Made by a program: the position numbers and the translations under genes. The notes below the pieces were generated by a model. The model was not told the DNA's origin. It did no database searches and saw only the letters and a program-made list of their open reading frames with translations. From Amycolatopsis mongoliensis (GTDB lineage Bacteria; Actinomycetota; Actinomycetes; Mycobacteriales; Pseudonocardiaceae): a DNA stretch of 64,000 nucleotides. Shown piece after piece: positions 59,314 through 64,000 of this stretch; the first letter of the stretch is position 1, and each line of letters opens with the position of its first letter. Location: NCBI RefSeq assembly GCF_030285665.1, contig NZ_CP127295.1, positions 124,001-188,000 on the forward strand, read 5' to 3'.

Positions 59314-60206
59314 GAAATCCGCGCCCCTCCTCGGGATCGTGCTGCTGCTCCGCCGGCGGAGCGTTCATTGTGACCCACTCCCGCGGCCGGGGCATGCAGC
59401 GGCAGGCTGAGTTGTGGCTCGAGTGCCTCGTCGAGGGCCGCGGCGAGCCCCGCGGCGGCGCCGGCCTCCATGGCCTTTTCCAGCGCCGCGTAGGTCAGCA
59501 GGACCGGCCGCGCGGGCCGCACGCCGTGCTTGACGGCCACCGTGGCGACGTTCGTGTACGACCACCGGTGGACGTCGCTGGGACCGTGCTCGCGCAGCGC
59601 CGCCAGGTGGTCGCTCGTGCTGTAACCCTTGTGCACGTCGAAACCGTAGTGCGGGAGGTCGTCGTGGTAGCCCGCCATGATGCGGTCGCGCGTCACCTTC
59701 GCCAGCACCGACGCGGCCGCGATGCACGCCACCGAGCGGTCGCCCTTGATCACCGCCGCGTTCGGGGCCGTGAGGCCCGGGACCCGGAAACCGTCGGTGA
59801 GGACGTAGCCCGGGGACACGCGCAGCGCCGCCGCGGCGCGCCGCATGCCCTCCAGGTTCATCACCCGGATGCCGTAGAGGTCGACCTCCTCCGTGGGGAT
59901 GACGATCACGGAGTAGTCGACGGCCCGGGCGAGGACCAGGTCGTAGACCCGGTCGCGCGCCTTGGCCGTCATCAGCTTGGAGTCCGTCAACTCGGTCAGC
60001 TTCGCCGCGTCGCCCTGCTTGAGCACGCACGCCGCGACCACCAACGGCCCCGCGCACGCCCCGGCGCCTGCTTCGTCCACACCGGCGACCGGGCCGAGGC
60101 CACGGCGGTCGAGCGCGCCCTGCAGACCCCAGAAGAGGTCGCCGCGCACCACGGCCCGCGGCGGCCGGATCGGCTCGGCCGCGGTGAGGGGAACGGGAAG
60201 AGTCAA
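59310..60206 (-). CDS. rnhB: Ribonuclease HII, unusual DEAGAG motif
   Basis: A 298-residue RNase HII, which removes ribonucleotides from DNA. Active-site acids are seen in GVDEAG (Asp, Glu) and in KGDRSVACIAAASVLAKVTRD (Asp), with YGFDVHKGYST following. The conserved DEAGRG motif here reads DEAGAG, so the Arg of the G-R-G loop is Ala. The C-terminus extends beyond the normal domain with a Gly/Ala/Arg-rich tail. TTG at 60206 gives the typical beginning MTLPVPL; the start is not certain. Confidence 0.9.
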   Translation of the reverse strand: MTLPVPLTAAEPIRPPRAVVRGDLFWGLQGALDRRGLGPVAGVDEAGAGACAGPLVVAACVLKQGDAAKLTELTDSKLMTAKARDRVYDLVLARAVDYSVIVIPTEEVDLYGIRVMNLEGMRRAAAALRVSPGYVLTDGFRVPGLTAPNAAVIKGDRSVACIAAASVLAKVTRDRIMAGYHDDLPHYGFDVHKGYSTSDHLAALREHGPSDVHRWSYTNVATVAVKHGVRPARPVLLTYAALEKAMEAGAAAGLAAALDEALEPQLSLPLHAPAAGVGHNERSAGGAAARSRGGARIS

Positions 60207-60243
60207 GGCTGGATCACCCGTCTGCCGGCACGGATCGGGGTGG

Positions 60244-61182
60244 CTAGCGTTTCCGCCCGGCCGCCCGGCGTACTCCGGACTTGAGCTTGCGCCCGACGAA
60301 GAGCGTCGGCCACGCCGCCGCGATGCCGGCCCCGAGCGGGAGGCCACTCTGCCAGGCCGGCGCACCGAGCGCCGCCGGCTGAGCCGCTTCCTGCGGGTTG
60401 TGGTCGGTGATCCCGCCCCACCGGCTCGGCGGCAGGACGATGATCCGCGCCTTGCCGATGATGTTGTCCACGGGGACCGCGCCGTTCACGCCGCCGCCGC
60501 CCTGGAACCGGGAGTCGTCGGAGTTGTTCCGGTTGTCGCCCATGACCCAGACCGTCCCGGCCGGGACCTTGACCGGCTCGAAGGCGCGTTCCGTCTGGTT
60601 GGAGGGGTCTTCCCAGTGGACGTACGGCTCGTCGAGCCCCTTGCCGTCCACGACGACCCTGCCCTGCGTGTCGCAGCACTGGACGGTCTGGCCGCCGACC
60701 GCGATCACGCGCTTGACGAAGTCGCGCTCGTCCGGCGGGGCGAACCCGACCAGCGAGCCAAGACCGCGCAGGCCCTGGACGATGATGTTGCTCGACTCCT
60801 GCGGCGCGATCTCGTTGTTCACCCACGCCGGCGGACCCTTGAACACGATCACGTCACCCGGCGAGGGCTCGGTGAAGTCGTAGGTGACCCGGTCGACGAG
60901 AATCCGGTCACCGGTGCATCCGGGGCACCCGTGCAGGGTGGCCTCCATGGACCCCGAGGGGATCATGAAGACCTTCGCGAGGAATGTCTGGATCAGGATC
61001 GTGAGCACCAGGGCGATCACGAGCAGGATCGGCAGTTCCTTCCAGAACGACCGTTTCTTGGCGGGCTTGGCTCGCCGCCGTCGGGATCCCCCGCGCTCCT
61101 CGGAGCGGGACCGCCTTGGCTGGTCCTCCTCGGAGCGATCGGGGTCATCCTCAGGAGCGTTCTGGGACACGGGTTCGGCCAC
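60244..61182 (-). CDS. lepB: Signal peptidase I
   Basis: A 312-residue protein with a charged N-terminus (about 45 residues, RRSRSEERGGSRRRRAKPAK), one N-terminal transmembrane helix (LPILLVIALVLTILIQTFLA) and a second near the C-terminus. The catalytic Ser is in MIPSGSME, the Lys in RDFVKRVIAVGG, and box E is GDNRNNSDDSR. It cleaves Sec and Tat signal peptides. Position between rplS and rnhB is conserved. Confidence 0.96.
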   Translation of the reverse strand: MAEPVSQNAPEDDPDRSEEDQPRRSRSEERGGSRRRRAKPAKKRSFWKELPILLVIALVLTILIQTFLAKVFMIPSGSMEATLHGCPGCTGDRILVDRVTYDFTEPSPGDVIVFKGPPAWVNNEIAPQESSNIIVQGLRGLGSLVGFAPPDERDFVKRVIAVGGQTVQCCDTQGRVVVDGKGLDEPYVHWEDPSNQTERAFEPVKVPAGTVWVMGDNRNNSDDSRFQGGGGVNGAVPVDNIIGKARIIVLPPSRWGGITDHNPQEAAQPAALGAPAWQSGLPLGAGIAAAWPTLFVGRKLKSGVRRAAGRKR

Positions 61183-61213
61183 GTCGTCAGGCTACCGGTA
61201 ACCGGGTTGTGAC

Positions 61214-61582
61214 TCAGTTAGCCGACGCCGTCTCGCGGTTCTCGCGGCGCTCCTTGATCTTGGCCTTCTTGCCGCGCAGGTCGCGCAGGTAGTACAGCTT
61301 CGCGCGCCGCACGTCACCGCGCTTGTGGACCTCGACCTCGGCCACGTTCGGCGAGTGCACCGGGAAGGTGCGCTCCACGCCGACACCGAAGGAGACCTTG
61401 CGAACGGTGAAGGTCTCCCGGATGCCGCCGCCCTGACGGCGGATCACGACGCCCTGGAAGACCTGGTTGCGCTCACGGTTGCCCTCGATGACGCGGACGT
61501 GCACCTTGAGCGTGTCGCCCGGGCGGAAGGCCGGGATGTCGGAACGCAGTGACTGCTTGTCCAGCGCGTCCAGGGTGTTCAT
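61214..61582 (-). CDS. rplS: 50S ribosomal protein L19
   Basis: A 122-residue L19, beginning [20 protein letters not shown] with the signature [26 protein letters not shown] split across the middle and a basic tail. It follows trmD by 167 bases. Confidence 0.97.
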   Translation of the reverse strand: MNTLDALDKQSLRSDIPAFRPGDTLKVHVRVIEGNRERNQVFQGVVIRRQGGGIRETFTVRKVSFGVGVERTFPVHSPNVAEVEVHKRGDVRRAKLYYLRDLRGKKAKIKERRENRETASAN

Positions 61583-61749
61583 CGGTGGTCCGTCCTCGTC
61601 TTCGTATGGCTTGCGTACACATCCCCCAGGCGCGCAACGACGCCGCTGCGGGCGACCCAGGGGGCTGATGGCGGGCTCGTGAACGAGGAAGTCCACTCAC
61701 GCCAACCTGTCAAGTATTACAGACGCCGGCACCGGTCGAGTAACCGGCC

Positions 61750-62496
61750 CTAAGCCCGCTCGGGGTCCAAGCCCTCCAGGACCCCGCGATCATGCTTGTC
61801 GAGACTACCTTCCGGCAGGGCCGCCAGGAGATCGGGGCGGCGGCGGGCGGTGCGCTCCAGGGCCTGGTCACGCCGCCAGCGGTCGATCAGCGCGTGGTTG
61901 CCGGACCGCAGGACGTCCGGCACCGCCAGGTCCCGCCAGACCTCCGGGCGGGTGTAGCTCGGCCCTTCGAGCAGGCCGTCGGAGAACGAGTCCTCGGCGG
62001 CGGACCGCGCGTTGCCGAGCACGCCGGGCAGGAGCCGGACGACGGCCTCGACGATGACCAGCACCGCCGCCTCGCCGCCGACCAGCACGTAGTCGCCGAT
62101 CGACACCTCGTCGACCGGCATCCGGCGGGCGGCGTCGTCGACGACCCGCTGGTCGATGCCCTCGTAGCGGCCGCAGGCGAAGACCAGGTGCTTCTCCTCG
62201 GCGTAGGCGTGCGCGAGCTCCTGGGTGAACGGCCTGCCCGCCGGCGTCGGCACGACCAGACGCGTCTCCGGCCGGCAGACGTCGTCCAGGGCCGGCCCCC
62301 AGATCTGCGGTTTCATCACCATGCCGGGCCCGCCGCCGTACGGCGCGTCGTCGACCGCGCGGTGGACGTCGTGGGTCCATTCACGCAGGTCGTGCACGCC
62401 GACCTCGATCAGGCCGCGGTCGATGGCCCGGCCCAGCAGCGCGGCGCGCAGCGGGTCGAGGTATTCGGGGAAGATCGTGACGACGTCGATGCGCAA
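61750..62496 (-). CDS. trmD: tRNA (guanine-N1)-methyltransferase TrmD
   Basis: A 248-residue SPOUT methyltransferase that makes m1G37 in tRNA. It begins [20 protein letters not shown] from a TTG, with [14 protein letters not shown] and the knot motif [15 protein letters not shown] followed by [18 protein letters not shown]. The TTG lies 4 bases after the stop of the secreted-protein gene. No other start is close to the conserved N-terminus. Confidence 0.95.
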   Translation of the reverse strand: MRIDVVTIFPEYLDPLRAALLGRAIDRGLIEVGVHDLREWTHDVHRAVDDAPYGGGPGMVMKPQIWGPALDDVCRPETRLVVPTPAGRPFTQELAHAYAEEKHLVFACGRYEGIDQRVVDDAARRMPVDEVSIGDYVLVGGEAAVLVIVEAVVRLLPGVLGNARSAAEDSFSDGLLEGPSYTRPEVWRDLAVPDVLRSGNHALIDRWRRDQALERTARRRPDLLAALPEGSLDKHDRGVLEGLDPERA

Positions 62497-62500
62497 GCGG

Positions 62501-63205
62501 TCACCACTTCCAGTATTCGGTGGCCTCGGCGTGCCAGGGAGACTCGACCTGCTGGTCGATCGTGAAGGCCATGCCGAGCCCCTGGGCGATCCGGATGTCG
62601 CGGCGCTTCGTCTCGCGGAGCGGCGAGCCGGCGGGCAGATCCTGGTCGGACGACCAGGACTCGCTCTGCGTGATGCACGTCCGGGCACCGAAGCGGGCCG
62701 AGCTGCACGGTGCGGGCGCGTGCCAGGTCTGCACGTGCTTGAACCGGAAGGACTTGCCGCTGCTCTGCTCCGTGACGGTCCCCTCGGCGACCAGCTGGTA
62801 GTCCGAAGACGGGACGGCCCAGCGGACGTAGTGCTGTTGTCCCCCGTGCGAAGGCAGCGGCGCGCAGGTGCCGCCCTGGCAGAGGGACTCGCTGGTGACG
62901 CGCTCGGTGTAGTAAGTGCTGTTGTCGCCCCAGCCGTCGAGGAGCACCCAGTCGCCGTCGCGGACGAAGTGCTCCGCGTACGAAGGCGGCCAGGTGACCG
63001 GGTCGCCCCAGGAGATCCGCGACTCGGTGGCCGACTGCGGCGACCAGGCCCACTGGTAGGCCTTCTCCCCCGGCGGCGCGTACTGGCCGGCGCTGCGCTG
63101 GAACATCAGCGAGAAGTCGCCGTACGTGGGGCTCGCCGCCTGAGCGGGCGCCGCCGTGGCCACGACGAAGAGCAGCGCACCGAGCGCGGCCTGCCAGGCT
63201 CTCAT
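62501..63205 (-). CDS. Secreted protein of unknown function between rimM and trmD
   Basis: A 234-residue protein with a Sec signal peptide ([23 protein letters not shown]). The mature region is rich in Trp and Tyr ([32 protein letters not shown]) and holds four Cys, probably two disulphides. It overlaps rimM by 4 bases and leaves 4 bases before trmD, so it is a full member of the ribosome-maturation operon although its product leaves the cytoplasm. Similar inserts are found in related actinomycetes; family not recognised. Confidence 0.82.
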   Translation of the reverse strand: MRAWQAALGALLFVVATAAPAQAASPTYGDFSLMFQRSAGQYAPPGEKAYQWAWSPQSATESRISWGDPVTWPPSYAEHFVRDGDWVLLDGWGDNSTYYTERVTSESLCQGGTCAPLPSHGGQQHYVRWAVPSSDYQLVAEGTVTEQSSGKSFRFKHVQTWHAPAPCSSARFGARTCITQSESWSSDQDLPAGSPLRETKRRDIRIAQGLGMAFTIDQQVESPWHAEATEYWKW

Positions 63206-63714
63206 GCGTCGAGGAGCCCTTCCGGGGGGTCGAGCACGACCCGGCCGCCCGCGACGTCCACCGTGGGGACGATCGCGCGGACGAACGGCACCAGGACTTC
63301 GCGGCCCTCGACGTCGAGCTCCAGCAGTTCGCCCGCGGGCGAGTGGACGACCTCGACGACCTTGCCGACGACCGTCCCGTCGGTCAGCTCGGCCCGCAGG
63401 CCGGCCAGCTCGTGGTCGTAGAACTCGTCGGGGTCCGAAGTCGGCGGCAGCGTGTCCGTGTCGGCGAGCAGGAGTGCCCCCCGCAGCGTCTCGGCGACGT
63501 CGCGGGTCAGGACCTCCTCGAAACGCACCAGCAGCCGCCCGCTGTGTTCGCGGGCGGCTGCGATGGTGAGTTCCCTCTTGCTGCCGTCACGCAGCTTCGT
63601 CGTCACGGCCACACCGACCCTGAACCGCTCGTCCGGCGAGTCCGTGCGCACGTCCACCGCGAGTTCCCCGCGGATGCCGTGCGCCTTGGCGATTCGGCCG
63701 ACTACGACGTCCAT
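63202..63714 (-). CDS. rimM: 16S rRNA processing protein RimM
   Basis: A 170-residue protein needed for maturation of the 30S head domain. The N-terminal RimM domain begins MDVVVGRIAKAHGIRGELAV. The C-terminal PRC barrel has DPDEFYDHELAGLRAELTDG and LELDVEGREVLVPFVRAIVP. It follows khpA by 22 bases. Confidence 0.96.
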   Translation of the reverse strand: MDVVVGRIAKAHGIRGELAVDVRTDSPDERFRVGVAVTTKLRDGSKRELTIAAAREHSGRLLVRFEEVLTRDVAETLRGALLLADTDTLPPTSDPDEFYDHELAGLRAELTDGTVVGKVVEVVHSPAGELLELDVEGREVLVPFVRAIVPTVDVAGGRVVLDPPEGLLDA

Positions 63715-63736
63715 CCTGACCGTTTCCGAAAGGGGC

Positions 63737-63976
63737 TCAGCGATCGGTGTCGACGACGTCCACCCGGACGCCGCGGCCACCGATGCCGCCCATGACGGTG
63801 CGCAGGGCGGTCGCCGTGCGACCACCCCGGCCGATCACCTTGCCGAGGTCGTCGGGGTGCACGTGCACCTCGAGCGTGCGGCCACGACGGGTGGTCAGCA
63901 GCTCGACCCGGACCTCGTCCGGGTTGTCGACGATCCCGCGCACCAGGTGCTCGAGGGAGTCCGCGAGGAAACTCAC
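63737..63976 (-). CDS. khpA: KH-domain RNA-binding protein KhpA
   Basis: A 79-residue single KH domain with the GxxG loop in GKVIGRGGRTATALRTVM. KhpA binds RNA, usually with KhpB/Jag. Its GTG start overlaps the rpsP stop codon (GTGA). Order rpsP-khpA-rimM is standard. Confidence 0.94.
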   Translation of the reverse strand: MSFLADSLEHLVRGIVDNPDEVRVELLTTRRGRTLEVHVHPDDLGKVIGRGGRTATALRTVMGGIGGRGVRVDVVDTDR

Positions 63977-64000
63977 TCGGACTTCTCGCCCTCAGCGGCC
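63973..64000 (-). CDS. rpsP: 30S ribosomal protein S16, last codons
   Basis: Only the last eight codons (AAEGEKSE) and the stop are inside the window. Identification rests on the charged C-terminal tail and the conserved position before khpA. Confidence 0.7.

Overview
The window is high-GC DNA from a filamentous actinomycete, most likely Amycolatopsis or another Pseudonocardiaceae genus (inference). The signs are very GC-rich codon third positions, many GTG/TTG starts, a DUF222/HNH protein, an Rv2578c-type radical SAM protein, a WhiG-type sigma factor and a rpsP-khpA-rimM-trmD-rplS-lepB-rnhB block in actinobacterial order. No rRNA, tRNA, CRISPR array or insertion sequence was seen.

Region 1 (1-9.9 kb) holds small accessory units: a leaderless membrane-protein/XRE-regulator/oxidoreductase operon with a palindromic operator, an M48 protease, an NmrA-type reductase, YciI proteins, a BNR-repeat protein coupled to a MoaD/ThiS protein, a divergent MFS/MerR pair, a DUF222-HNH gene with a 3' frameshift, and an Rv2578c-family radical SAM protein.

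Region 2 (about 9.97-26.9 kb) looks like a specialised-metabolite cluster. Its core is a tightly coupled minus-strand operon: lysine/ornithine N-hydroxylase, stand-alone cupin, stand-alone methionyl-tRNA-synthetase-like protein, DAO-type flavoenzyme, ATP-grasp ligase, a small protein, a BBE-type FAD oxidase and a flavin reductase. The first four match the hydrazine (N-N bond) machinery known as Spb38-Spb40 in s56-p1 and Tri26-28 in triacsin biosynthesis, but with cupin and MetRS-like parts encoded separately. Around it lie an oligopeptide-type binding protein, a group D flavin monooxygenase, an MFS exporter, an XRE/NB-ARC regulator, a membrane protein, a DDAH-like protein lacking the usual catalytic His, and a secreted intradiol-dioxygenase-like lipoprotein.

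Region 3 (26.9-40.3 kb) has a gene broken by one stop codon, a TetR/oxidoreductase pair with two operators, and a 9.8-kb block carrying an RHS/PA14 polymorphic toxin, a probable immunity gene and a membrane protein. That block is bounded by direct repeats of the 3' half of rlmN plus its small downstream gene. The complete rlmN is at the right end; the left copy is a fragment.

Region 4 (40.5-47.8 kb) separates rlmN from cdsA with a lipoprotein, a transketolase/E1-like enzyme, an Lrp regulator, a PadR regulator, a methyltransferase, a VOC protein and an MFS transporter.

Region 5 (47.9-64 kb) is core genome, nearly all on the minus strand: rpsB-tsf-pyrH-frr-cdsA; whiG, xerC, dprA, yifB and a YraN protein; then DUF2469, rnhB, lepB, rplS, trmD, a secreted protein, rimM, khpA and the end of rpsP. 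Strong hairpins separate rpsB/tsf, tsf/pyrH and DUF2469/YraN, and two pairs of DnaA-box sequences lie in intergenic DNA.
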